From contig CAVVPU010000257.1 in NCBI GenBank assembly GCA_963750015.1, forward strand, positions 1-64,000: 64,000 nt of DNA, in the 5' to 3' direction. This DNA comes from CAVVNC01 sp963750015 (lineage in GTDB: Bacteria > Desulfobacterota > Syntrophorhabdia > Syntrophorhabdales > WCHB1-27). The translations under genes and the position numbers were made by a program. Position 1 is the stretch's first letter, and each line of letters begins with the position of its first letter. The notes beneath the pieces were generated by a model. It saw nothing but the letters and a program-made list of their open reading frames with translations. It searched no databases and was not told the DNA's origin. Of this stretch, positions 26,897 to 35,530 are shown in pieces.

Positions 26897-29281
26897 TTGT
26901 CAGTTCCAAATGAAAATCGATTCCCTCGGCCATATGGGAGTTGGAATCGGCCGTTAGTTGAATGGATTGGTCTGGCCGCGATATTGGCCGCTTTCATTTT
27001 CACGCGCCTTCCGTTGTGGTCAGGCTATTTCGTACCGCTTTTCGCCTACGACTCGGTCACTTACTTCTCGCTGGCCCACGACATCAGTTCCCGAGTCTGG
27101 CCACTGTTCGATCAGCGCACTCCCGGTTATCCTCTGTTTCTTTGGGCAGCCCTGGCGATTTTCGGAAGCATAAAATGGGTTCTCATACTCCAGAACATGG
27201 GGACCCTGCTCGCAGCCTGCCTGATTTATCTTTGCTCTGTCCGACCCGGCCGGTTGTTGATTGCGCCGTTCGCCTTATTTGCCTCCCTTAGCATAGTATA
27301 CTCGTCCGAAGGACTCCTCTACAACATGTGGCTGCTTCCCGAGAGCCTATACGCGAATGCACTGATGGCTGCCTTAGCGGCTCTCGTATTTGGGTTCCGG
27401 ACTGGCCGGTCGAGGCCATTCCTGCTTGCCTCACTGCTTATGGCGATCGCGATCCTCCTTCGTCCCGCCGGAATGTTCCTTATCGTAATTTACGGCATCG
27501 TACTATTCGCAATCTGGAGGTTTAGATTCGGCAAGAAGCCGCTGCTTGCGTTCGCCCTCGCGTTTCCCCTGGTGCTTCTCTGTCTGGCCTCTTATAACAA
27601 GGCGACCTTCGATCGCTTCACGGTCTCTTCCTGGGGCGTCGTGAACCTTCTCGGGGCCACATACACGTTTTGGGAGACCTCGCCCGATTACCCCAATGAG
27701 GTGAACCGAGCCATCGAAAGGGTCGAGTCAAGGATAGAGCAGAAAGACCGAAGAACTCTAGTAGACAGCACTGACCGCAGAGCGCTGTTGCCGATCTATG
27801 TCAAGGACTTCAATACCTCAGTGCAGCTCCTTGCCCCTGCCCTCCACGGAACATACTCGTCACGACAGGAGTTATTGTACAAGATTTGCTTTGATGCCAT
27901 TGCTGCCCACCCTCGGGCTTACGCCAAGTTCGTCCTGGTGAACTTTTGGCAGTTCATTTTTGCGGTGAATGATTGCACCAATGGGTACTACCAGTCGGTC
28001 GATTACGGATACGGGCTGATCTACGCTTCGAACTCACCTGTCAGGCTCGATGCCGCAAAATCAGGCATGAGGGAATACATGTGGCGCGAATATTACCGGC
28101 CTGTACCGAACAACCGGTTTGAGCTGACCGGGAAGCAGGGGCAGGATATTGCAAGGCGAGTGTCGGACAGCCGCTCGTTCAAGGCCTATGACGCATTTTG
28201 CGAACGGTGCTACGACCCCCTGTACAATGGCCGCCCATGGTTTTACATTCTCTTAGGGCTTGCCGTGTTATCTATCATGTTTCTTCTGTTTGGAAATCAA
28301 GAGTCGCGCAAGCGTGGAGCCGTGGGTGCCCTTGCCGTGTTATGCGTGCTGGGAGCGGCCGCAACGGTGGCTTTGGTGGAATTTGCCTACGATCGTTACG
28401 AATTCCCGACGAGGTTCATCTACTACATGGCCCCTGCCCTGCTAATGTCGCTCATGATAGGCAATCATGAAGATAGCAAGATTGCTGTCACCGAAAGAGC
28501 GCCGGAGGGCAACAACTTCCATTTTTGTCCGACGGGCGTCGACACAATGTCTTCAGAGCTTAAGTTCGCCGCCAATTACCACCGCTGGACAAATGATTGG
28601 ATTGCGCCTTACGTAAAAGGAAGAGTGTTGGATATCGGAGGAGGCACCGGTAATCACATCGGGCTTTTACAAGACAACGAGCTGGTCTCCATTGACCTGT
28701 CGAGGGAATGCATCGACTACCTGAAGGAAAAACACGCCGACCATCCAAACTGGGACTTCTTGGTCGACGATGTCACCGATTCGCGGTCGGTCGATCGCCT
28801 CGGGCGGGGGAGCTTCGATACCGTGCTTTCATGCAACGTATTCGAGCACATAGAGGACGATCGGGCAGCCTTTGTCCACGCGAGGGAACTGCTTCGCCCT
28901 GGTGGCCGCCTTGTTCTCGTGCTTCCGGCCCATGGCGCGCTGTTCGGCCCCATGGACCGCCTCGCCGGACATTTTCGAAGATACGACCGGACCACAGTGC
29001 GAAAGCGTCTGGGCGAGGCGGGGTTCACCGAGCTGCGGCTGCGCTACGTGAACCTGGTAGGTGCAATCGGGTGGCTCGCGAACAATTTCCTGTTTCGCCA
29101 CAAACATCTCTCCTCGAGCCGGATAAATCAGCAGATACGACTGTTCGACCGGTATCTCGTACCCGTATTGAGGGCGCTGGAGGGCAAGCGAAGTATGCCT
29201 TTCGGGCAGTCCATCGTGTGCGTCGCGGAGAAGCGCGACGAGGGACCTGAGGCGACATGGACCGGGCTAAGAGAACGATAG
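26897..29281 (+). CDS. GT39/ArnT-like membrane glycosyltransferase fused to a methyltransferase
   Basis: A single 794-residue reading frame. Residues about 15–545 form a GT-C protein. It has the DSVTYFSLAHDI acidic motif in the first outer loop, RTPGYPLFL (seen in PMT/ArnT-type enzymes), and many spans up to FIYYMAPALLMSL. Residues about 551–794 are a complete class I methyltransferase (RVLDIGGGTGNHIG, LSIDL-like VSIDLSREC, LSCNVFEHIEDD). Met551 is at 28547. A decayed free-standing copy of this methyltransferase lies at 34075–34612, so the fusion may result from loss of a stop/start boundary. The start is TTG at 26897, the best available but uncertain. Confidence 0.8.
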   Translation: MSVPNENRFPRPYGSWNRPLVEWIGLAAILAAFIFTRLPLWSGYFVPLFAYDSVTYFSLAHDISSRVWPLFDQRTPGYPLFLWAALAIFGSIKWVLILQNMGTLLAACLIYLCSVRPGRLLIAPFALFASLSIVYSSEGLLYNMWLLPESLYANALMAALAALVFGFRTGRSRPFLLASLLMAIAILLRPAGMFLIVIYGIVLFAIWRFRFGKKPLLAFALAFPLVLLCLASYNKATFDRFTVSSWGVVNLLGATYTFWETSPDYPNEVNRAIERVESRIEQKDRRTLVDSTDRRALLPIYVKDFNTSVQLLAPALHGTYSSRQELLYKICFDAIAAHPRAYAKFVLVNFWQFIFAVNDCTNGYYQSVDYGYGLIYASNSPVRLDAAKSGMREYMWREYYRPVPNNRFELTGKQGQDIARRVSDSRSFKAYDAFCERCYDPLYNGRPWFYILLGLAVLSIMFLLFGNQESRKRGAVGALAVLCVLGAAATVALVEFAYDRYEFPTRFIYYMAPALLMSLMIGNHEDSKIAVTERAPEGNNFHFCPTGVDTMSSELKFAANYHRWTNDWIAPYVKGRVLDIGGGTGNHIGLLQDNELVSIDLSRECIDYLKEKHADHPNWDFLVDDVTDSRSVDRLGRGSFDTVLSCNVFEHIEDDRAAFVHARELLRPGGRLVLVLPAHGALFGPMDRLAGHFRRYDRTTVRKRLGEAGFTELRLRYVNLVGAIGWLANNFLFRHKHLSSSRINQQIRLFDRYLVPVLRALEGKRSMPFGQSIVCVAEKRDEGPEATWTGLRER

Positions 29282-29450
29282 AAGATTTCGGCGATCAGTG
29301 GGTGCGTTATCGGGACAATAAGGTCTACTGTGGATCGTAGATCTTCTTGCCGACAAAGGTCTTGCGGATGCAAGGTTCACCGACATCCGGACGTACCACA
29401 GGCATGGCTAAGGTTGGGCAGTCTCCGGCAGCAAGCCGTCGGCCCTCTGA
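29257..29450 (+). pseudogene. Internally deleted methyltransferase remnant (paralog of 34514–35431)
   Basis: ATG 29257 (overlapping the end of the fusion gene in another frame) reads MDRAKRTIEDFGDQWVRYRD, matching KRTIEDFGRQWVRYRANKG of the intact methyltransferase at 34.6 kb. After a stop and frame shift near 29340 the sequence jumps to DARFTDIRTYHRHG and SGSKPSAL, which match the last residues of the same protein (AGFTDIQTYHRHGYSW, MGNKP). The whole central catalytic part, over 600 bp, is missing. The remnant sits directly after the intact first methyltransferase. Confidence 0.85.
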
Positions 29451-29480
29451 AGACAGACTATTCTGCCTCCTCGATCAATT

Positions 29481-31214
29481 ATGACTGAACTAAGAAAGAA
29501 ATGGCACCATCTATCCGCGGTCGGGTGTGACCGCATGATGAGAAGGTCGCTTCACTCGAATGCCAGTATTGTGGGTGTCCTCAGCCTCATTCTGGGTTTT
29601 GGTGCGCTGGCGTGGCTCGTCCGACGCCTAGTAGTGCTTGCCGGCCGTCCGTTTGATTTTTCGAATGCTCCTTTCAGTTTCGGCACTCCGGGTGCGCCAT
29701 ACTCGGATGCCCTTGGGCCCTGGGTATGGGGGGGGATTTGCTACCTCTTTCGTTTTACGATCCCTGAATTTATCTACAGGCCCTCGGTCGGGCTCTTCTG
29801 GGGCTCCATAATGGGCATCACGGGAAGAATATACACCATACCCCTTTGGTTCGCCCTCTGGTTTCTATCCGGTGTCGTGGCCTTGCTCTGGTTCACGCGA
29901 GGAAGCCGGATCGGACTAGTGATAGCCCTTTGGCTGTGCACGGCAAACCTTGTCTTCGAGGGCGGCTTGACCGGCCTCAATATCATGACCGACGCCGTCG
30001 ACTTTCCGGCATGGGTGTTCACGGTGCTCGGAACACTGTTCGTCTTGTACGAATTCTCCGGGGAGAGAATCGAACTCCTCGGTTTGGCAGCCGGAAGCAT
30101 TCTACTCGGCATCGCGGCCGCAATTCGGGGCCCGATGATGTTCGGAGCCCCCGTTATGCTCGCCGCCGGCTTTTTCGGCCGAAGACGATGGAGCATAGCG
30201 GCGCTCATCGTCGCCGTAGTCGCCTTCGGAGCACCCATCGCCGTTGACGTCGGCTTGCAGAAGTACCACCACACAGTCAACAACGGAGTAGCCAGTTTAT
30301 ACTGCGCGTATGCCGATCCGACAGGCTCGTGGACTCCTGAGTGCAACGCGCGCTACCTCAGTGAACGTCCTTCAACGAAGGAGGTTCTTGTCACATATAT
30401 GCACACCGTGGTGACTCTGAAACGGGCGCCCGAACTTTTTCGTAGGGGCGCCGAACGCATCGAAACCGACATACGAAGACTTGTCTCGGGAGAATTTTTC
30501 GTCATCGGGTTAGCTGCGCTCCTTAGTGGTCTCCTTATCATGATTCGCGGACCCGAGATAGAATCGGGGGGAGGAGAAAGCCGCAGCAGGCGGAAGACGC
30601 ACGCGCTTATGACACCGCTTCTGACTTTTCTCCTTATATCGGTCGCCGACATTGCAGTCTCCGCAACCTCCGGGGCTGTTGAAGAGGGTTTTGTAGTTGG
30701 ACTTGTCTTCAGTCTCGCGCTTCTTTCCGCATTCCGCAGGCGCTGGATTGAGTTCGGCTTGATCGCGGCTTATATCGCGAGTGTCTTCTTTATGGTTATC
30801 ACAGGCGTTTGGGCGCATGCAAGAATATCTGAAACCTTTGCCTTCCTCGTGTACCTCTCGACCATTCTGCTCCTTATTCCCCGCTTCCCTTCACTGTTAA
30901 CCCCGAGCCTTCGCTCGTTGCGAATACCGGCACTGGCGACGCTGACCATAATCGTCACGATGTACACGGCAGTGCTCTGGTGGCCTGCCACTTTGCCAAG
31001 AACGTTTGCCCGGGACGTAAAGTCCCGGTCCGCAGCCATGAAGCTTTCCGAGGATGCTGCGTTGAACAGAAGCCTCTACATCAATGGTGATAGAGACATG
31101 TTCTACACACTATCCGATAATGTTCCCATCGGTAGCGTCCGGCCCTACCAGGTCCTACGCTACCCCGGCCTACTTTGGAATGATTCTTTTCTAAAGCCGA
31201 ACGAGTTCCAGTAA
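29481..31214 (+). CDS. Polytopic membrane protein, possible GT-C type
   Basis: A 577-residue protein with about ten predicted spans (first at about 28–50, last at about 490–510) and a short soluble C-terminus. Short loops carry acidic residues after the first span (APYSDALGPWVWGG), as in GT-C glycosyltransferases, but I see no diagnostic signature. It is followed 5 bp later by a radical SAM gene. The last about 30 residues (PIGSVRPYQVL to SFLKPNEFQ) reappear as a decayed copy at 32692–32806, downstream of that radical SAM gene. It may be a transferase or polymerase for the glycan. Confidence 0.72.
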   Translation: MTELRKKWHHLSAVGCDRMMRRSLHSNASIVGVLSLILGFGALAWLVRRLVVLAGRPFDFSNAPFSFGTPGAPYSDALGPWVWGGICYLFRFTIPEFIYRPSVGLFWGSIMGITGRIYTIPLWFALWFLSGVVALLWFTRGSRIGLVIALWLCTANLVFEGGLTGLNIMTDAVDFPAWVFTVLGTLFVLYEFSGERIELLGLAAGSILLGIAAAIRGPMMFGAPVMLAAGFFGRRRWSIAALIVAVVAFGAPIAVDVGLQKYHHTVNNGVASLYCAYADPTGSWTPECNARYLSERPSTKEVLVTYMHTVVTLKRAPELFRRGAERIETDIRRLVSGEFFVIGLAALLSGLLIMIRGPEIESGGGESRSRRKTHALMTPLLTFLLISVADIAVSATSGAVEEGFVVGLVFSLALLSAFRRRWIEFGLIAAYIASVFFMVITGVWAHARISETFAFLVYLSTILLLIPRFPSLLTPSLRSLRIPALATLTIIVTMYTAVLWWPATLPRTFARDVKSRSAAMKLSEDAALNRSLYINGDRDMFYTLSDNVPIGSVRPYQVLRYPGLLWNDSFLKPNEFQ

Positions 31215-31219
31215 GAGTT

Positions 31220-32686
31220 ATGAAAGTCTTACTCATAAACCCCACTTACCATACCTTCTTCTCCCTCGGCTTGTCATTTGGAGAACCGCTAGGACTTGCC
31301 TATATTGCGGCGCTCATCGAGCGTGATACGAAGCACCGCGTCGAAATCCTTGACAGTGTCGGTTTGTCTCACGACTTCGACAAGAAGAATGATACGCTCA
31401 GGATAGGTTTGCCAGTGGGGGAGGTCCTGAACATGGTGAAGGAGAAAGAGCCGGACATTATCGGAGTCTCCCTCATTACTTCTTTGTATGCTCAGGAAAT
31501 CATAGATTTTCTTAAGGAAATCAAGAAGATCAAGCCGGATGTCCAAATTATGGTGGGCGGTGCCCACGCAACCCTTGAATGGGCAAGGTGCATTGAGGAG
31601 TCCGCTATCGACATCATTGTCATGGGCGAGGGGGAGAGGACAGTTGTCGAGCTCCTCGAGAGCATGGAGACGGGGTCCCCCCTTGAATCAGTTAAAGGGA
31701 TCGTATTTAAAGATAAGGGCGGAGTGCCGATCAAGACCGCAGGAAGAGAACCGATTGATGTGGAGACCCTTCCCTTTCCCGCCCGTCATCTCTTGCCGAT
31801 GGGCAACTATTTCAGGTACCGCCCGAGATATTACTACATGAGGCACCCGGTCGCGTCCATCATAACGAGCCGGGCCTGTCCTTTCAATTGTATTTTTTGC
31901 AGCACTACGTTGTTATGGGGAAGGAAATACAGGGGAAACTCCCCAAAGAAAGTTGTCGATGAAATGGCACACTTGCACGATACGTACGGTGTTCGCGAAT
32001 TTCTGATTAATGATGATAGCTTTATCGCAGATAGGCCTCGTGTGATTGGAATATGCGATGAAATCATAAACCGCGGATTGGACATTCGTTACCAGATTCC
32101 GCCCGGCGTCAATCTCCATTTGCTCGATGAAGAACTGCTCCTCAAGCTCAAGCGAAGCGGTCTGTACGTCATTAACCCACAATTTGAGACAGGGGACCCA
32201 AAAACTGTAAAATACATCCGGAAACCGATCGATCTGACGAAAGGTGCTGAGATTATCGACAAGGCCAATCGGCTCGGTCTATGGACAAAAACGAATATTA
32301 TCCTTGGATTTCCGAACGAGACAAAAGAAGATATCGAGACTACCCTTCAATTTGTCGAGAAACTCGGTGTGGATGCGGCAGATTTTGTGTTACCCATCGT
32401 CTACTCCCATACCGACCTTGGTAAAGACTACATAAAGCTTGGGTTGATGGCACCGGATCAAACCGCTGCACGAACATGCGATTCGCTGCACTTTACGAAA
32501 GAGCAACTGGAAGAGATAAGACTTTCTGCAATCCGCCGATTTAATAAAGCAAGGATGCGAAGGTTTCTCAGTCCAAGTTATGTGTTCTTCGGCTTTCTTC
32601 CCAAGATAAATAGCGCCGAGAAGCTTTGGCTTTTTGTGCGCCGCATGTGGTACGGGGCTTTTCAGCGTTTCTACAGAAATATATGA
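31220..32686 (+). CDS. B12-binding-domain radical SAM protein
   Basis: A 488-residue enzyme. The N-terminal cobalamin-binding-like domain reads LINPTYHTFF, GEPLGLAYIAAL, GVSLITSLY, VGGAHATLEW, MGEGE. The radical SAM cluster motif CPFNCIFC is at Cys220, Cys224 and Cys227. The SAM-binding region has NPQFETGDPKTVKYIRK and the strand NIILGFPNETKEDIE. Such BchE/P-methylase-like proteins carry out methylation or ring chemistry. It is coupled to the upstream membrane protein, with a 5-bp gap. It is one of four B12-type radical SAM proteins in the island, and each is quite different in sequence. Confidence 0.88.
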   Translation: MKVLLINPTYHTFFSLGLSFGEPLGLAYIAALIERDTKHRVEILDSVGLSHDFDKKNDTLRIGLPVGEVLNMVKEKEPDIIGVSLITSLYAQEIIDFLKEIKKIKPDVQIMVGGAHATLEWARCIEESAIDIIVMGEGERTVVELLESMETGSPLESVKGIVFKDKGGVPIKTAGREPIDVETLPFPARHLLPMGNYFRYRPRYYYMRHPVASIITSRACPFNCIFCSTTLLWGRKYRGNSPKKVVDEMAHLHDTYGVREFLINDDSFIADRPRVIGICDEIINRGLDIRYQIPPGVNLHLLDEELLLKLKRSGLYVINPQFETGDPKTVKYIRKPIDLTKGAEIIDKANRLGLWTKTNIILGFPNETKEDIETTLQFVEKLGVDAADFVLPIVYSHTDLGKDYIKLGLMAPDQTAARTCDSLHFTKEQLEEIRLSAIRRFNKARMRRFLSPSYVFFGFLPKINSAEKLWLFVRRMWYGAFQRFYRNI

Positions 32687-32691
32687 TTCTT

Positions 32692-32806
32692 CTTTCAAAG
32701 TTAGCGGATGGATGCCCATCGGAAGCGTCAGACATTACCGGAGCTTGCGCCATCCCGATCGTCTTTAGAACGCTTCTTTTCTCGAGCCGAACGAATTCGA
32801 GGAAAA
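32692..32806 (+). pseudogene. Remnant of a second copy of the 29481–31214 membrane protein C-terminus
   Basis: In frame, the stretch reads PIGSVRHYRSLRHPDRL, stop, NASFLEPNEFE. The intact gene ends PIGSVRPYQVLRYPGLL, WNDSFLKPNEFQ. The match is clear in both protein and DNA (CCCATCGG, CTTCTTTTCT, GAGCCGAACGA). The rest of the copy is missing. The frame after the internal TAG is continuous with the acyltransferase that follows, which makes that gene's true start hard to place. Confidence 0.8.
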
Positions 32807-32810
32807 AGTC

Positions 32811-34022
32811 TTGATCAGAAGGGTGGACCTTATCGAACAGACTTTAGATTCTCAACCTGCTCTTCGATTCGGGTCGACTCGTGCCTCTCGGGGCGAGTCA
32901 CCTAGAATAAGTGTGCACACCGAACGGATCGTCGATCTTGACGGGCTGCGAGGCGTAGCCATTGGCATGGTCTTCCTTTTTCACTACACGGGCTGGATAG
33001 CCACCCAATGGTCGCCTCCCAAACTTAGTACCCTGTTTCAGGTATTCTCCTTTGGATGGACGGGGGTCGACCTGTTCTTTGTGCTGTCAGGCTTTCTGAT
33101 CACATCCATACTGCTCGAGACGAAAGGCACGCCCAACTATTTCCTGAACTTCTATGCACGTCGGGCGTTGCGCATCTTGCCCGCCTATTACGGCTGCCTG
33201 ATAGTGACATTCTTCTTCTTTTGGCTTGCACCGGGCGCACGCCGGGTTTTCCCGGACTTATACCGATTAAAGGCCTGGTATTGGGTGTATATGCAGAACT
33301 GGCTGGTCGCGTCTTTCCAGAAATCTGCACCCAATCTAGGTTTTCTTACCCACTTCTGGTCGCTTGCAGTAGAAGAGCAATTCTATCTGGCTTGGCCTTT
33401 GCTCGTCTATCTGCTCAACCCCCGGCGGCTGGCTAGGGCATGTACGTTCCTGATCGTTGCCTCACTCTTCGCTCGCGTTTCTCTTTCTATCTTCAATCAA
33501 AGCACACCGGCCCAGCAGTTTATGTACTTCTCCACCGCCACGCGTATCGATTGCCTGTCCCTGGGAGCCCTGGGTGCCTGTCTGATTCACCGGGGTGTGG
33601 CCGAGAGGCTGTTGCGGTCGATCTCGCGCCTTACCGTCCCTGTTGCGCTTCTGTGTCTCGCCATTATCATCGCTCTGGACCCGCACGATTCGATGTGGGG
33701 TAATACTCCTATGGTGGCTGTGGGACTATCGGCCACCGGGGTCGTATTCCTCGGTGTCTTGCTTCACGTAGTGATCACACCCTCCAAGCTGCTTCGGAGA
33801 AAGCCATTGCGCTTGATGGGTAGGTATAGCTACGGCCTTTACCTCTATCATGTTCCCGTCATTTTCGCCACCAACTGGATATTGATACGTTTTGGGATCA
33901 CGGGAGTCTCATATGCTCTTTGGTTTGGATCGATTGTGCCTCTGCTCACCGTAGGCTTGGCCCTCTCTTCGTGGCACTGTTTCGAAAGGCGGTTTCTGTC
34001 TCTCAAAGATAGGTTTTCGTAG
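32811..34022 (+). CDS. Acyltransferase 3 family (OafA/YrhL-like) membrane O-acyltransferase
   Basis: A 403-residue, roughly ten-span membrane protein that probably O-acetylates sugars of the surface glycan using acetyl-CoA. Signature motifs are VDLDGLRGVAIGMVFLFHYTGW, WTGVDLFFVLSGFLI, FYARRALRILPAYY and FWSLAVEEQFYL with the conserved His/Glu pair, plus SYGLYLYHVPV near the end. The length is normal for the single-domain type. The start (TTG at 32811) is uncertain because the upstream sequence is the remnant of another gene in the same frame; the conserved domain begins only near residue 40. Confidence 0.9.
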   Translation: MIRRVDLIEQTLDSQPALRFGSTRASRGESPRISVHTERIVDLDGLRGVAIGMVFLFHYTGWIATQWSPPKLSTLFQVFSFGWTGVDLFFVLSGFLITSILLETKGTPNYFLNFYARRALRILPAYYGCLIVTFFFFWLAPGARRVFPDLYRLKAWYWVYMQNWLVASFQKSAPNLGFLTHFWSLAVEEQFYLAWPLLVYLLNPRRLARACTFLIVASLFARVSLSIFNQSTPAQQFMYFSTATRIDCLSLGALGACLIHRGVAERLLRSISRLTVPVALLCLAIIIALDPHDSMWGNTPMVAVGLSATGVVFLGVLLHVVITPSKLLRRKPLRLMGRYSYGLYLYHVPVIFATNWILIRFGITGVSYALWFGSIVPLLTVGLALSSWHCFERRFLSLKDRFS

Positions 34023-34074
34023 GAGATGACGGATTGGAGCCAGCTCATCGTGATTGTACGGCGGACCCGACACG

Positions 34075-34612
34075 ATGTCCTCAGAACTCAAATTGGCATT
34101 CAATTGTCACCGTTGGACGAATGAAAGGTTCGGGGTCGACGACATCACCGATCCTCAATGAATCGATCGGTTGGGACGGGGGGCTTCGATACAGTATTAT
34201 CGTGCAACGTGTTCGAGCATAGAGAAAACGAAGGGTTAGCGTTCTCTCATGCGCGTGACTTGCTTCGCCCGGTTGGGAACCTCGTCCTGGTGCTTCCGGT
34301 GCATCCTGCCCTCTTTGGCCCCACGGACAGGCTTGTCGGCCATGCCCGAAGGTACGACCTTCTGGCGGTGCGCTGACTGTCGAATGAGACGGGATTTGCC
34401 GAGTCACACGTTCGATATGTGAACATGATGGGGGCCGTCGGATGGTTCATTAACAATCGCTTTTTTGCCACTCCAGCCTCTCCTCCACTTCCATAAATAA
34501 GCAAATACGGCTGGTGGATAGATACGTAGTCCCTCCGCTGAGAACCCTCGAGGGCAAACGAAGCATGCCATTCGGCCAGTCAATCGTGTGTGTCGCAAGG
34601 AGGCCCATTGAA
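34075..34612 (+). pseudogene. Decayed methyltransferase (copy of the fused domain at 28547–29281)
   Basis: ATGTCCTCAGAACTC at 34075 matches ATGTCTTCAGAGCTT at 28547, and homology extends a little upstream. After about 35 bp the SAM-binding motif I region is deleted and the sequence resumes at VDDITDP. Then LGRG, FDTVLSCNVFEH and DLLRPVGNLVLVLPVHPALF can be read only by switching frames past several stops. The tail, from DRYVVPPLRTLEGKRSMPFG to QSIVCVA, is in frame with, and forms the first about 30 residues of, the next open frame. This copy is clearly non-functional, while the copy fused at 28.5 kb is intact. Confidence 0.88.
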
Positions 34613-35431
34613 GAGATTCAGCGCGCTACTGACCAGGGCAAGCGAACGATCGAAGATTTCGGACGGCAATGGGTACGCTACCGCGCTAACAAGGGCTATT
34701 ACGGATCAATCGACCTCCTTGCCGACATCACCGGCCCGCTCCTCGGTCCCGCTGACATAGTCGGCCGGAAGGTCATCGATATCGGTAGCGGAACGGGCCG
34801 CATTGCCAACATGTTACTGGAATGCGGAGCGGCCCACGTGACAGCGGTTGAACCTTCGGAAGCCTTTTACGTAATGAAGAGTAACATTTGCGATCCGACC
34901 AGAACGACATGCCTCAAGATACCCGGTGACAGAATACCTGGAGGCGAATATGCCGACCTCGCCCTGTCCATCGGCGTTCTTCATCATGTCCCGGAACCGG
35001 AGCCAGTGGTCCGGGCTGCATATAAGGCATTGCGGCCCGGAGGAAGAATGCTAGTCTGGTTGTACGGCAGAGAAGGGAACGGGCTTTATCTCGCTGTGGT
35101 GAAACCTCTTCGGGTGATGACCGTTCGTCTGCCCCACGCTCTGCTGTCAGCGCTCGTCCGAGCACTCGATATCCCTTTTGCCGGCTACACTTGGGCGTGT
35201 CGATATTTTCCGTTGCCGATGAGCGAATACTTGAACAAACACCTTTCTCATATGGACGCATACAGTCGTCGGCTCATAATCTACGACCAACTCAATCCAG
35301 CCTATGCGAAGTACTATTCGTGCGGTGAAGCGTATCAGCTTCTCGCGAACGCAGGTTTCACAGATATTCAGACCTACCATCGACACGGCTACAGCTGGAC
35401 GGTCATGGGCAACAAGCCGGCGAACGATTAA
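34514..35431 (+). CDS. Class I SAM-dependent methyltransferase
   Basis: Open frame of 305 residues from GTG 34514. The first about 30 residues are the leftover tail of the decayed upstream methyltransferase. The true protein probably corresponds to about residue 43 onward (GKRTIEDFGRQWVRYRANKG); at the position where the sister copy has ATG (29257) this copy has ACT, so its native start is lost. Motif I is VIDIGSGTGRIAN, motif II VEPSE, post-motif SIGVLHHVPEP. The C-terminal part (RREGN-like GREGN, then a hydrophobic region) resembles that of the methyltransferase at 23717. It is possibly translated from GTG 34514 as a tailed protein. Confidence 0.8.
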   Translation: MDRYVVPPLRTLEGKRSMPFGQSIVCVARRPIEEIQRATDQGKRTIEDFGRQWVRYRANKGYYGSIDLLADITGPLLGPADIVGRKVIDIGSGTGRIANMLLECGAAHVTAVEPSEAFYVMKSNICDPTRTTCLKIPGDRIPGGEYADLALSIGVLHHVPEPEPVVRAAYKALRPGGRMLVWLYGREGNGLYLAVVKPLRVMTVRLPHALLSALVRALDIPFAGYTWACRYFPLPMSEYLNKHLSHMDAYSRRLIIYDQLNPAYAKYYSCGEAYQLLANAGFTDIQTYHRHGYSWTVMGNKPAND

Positions 35432-35530
35432 CGCACGCCTCGACGCCTGCTCATCATTACCAATTCATGGCCGGTTTTGAAAGAACAATTGCGCAGTTCG
35501 CCAGAAGGTCCAGAGAAGGATGACCGAAAT

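Noticed and set aside
26704..27003. Minus-strand open frame before the GT39–methyltransferase fusion.
   Set aside because: It overlaps the start of a well-supported gene and shows no family features.
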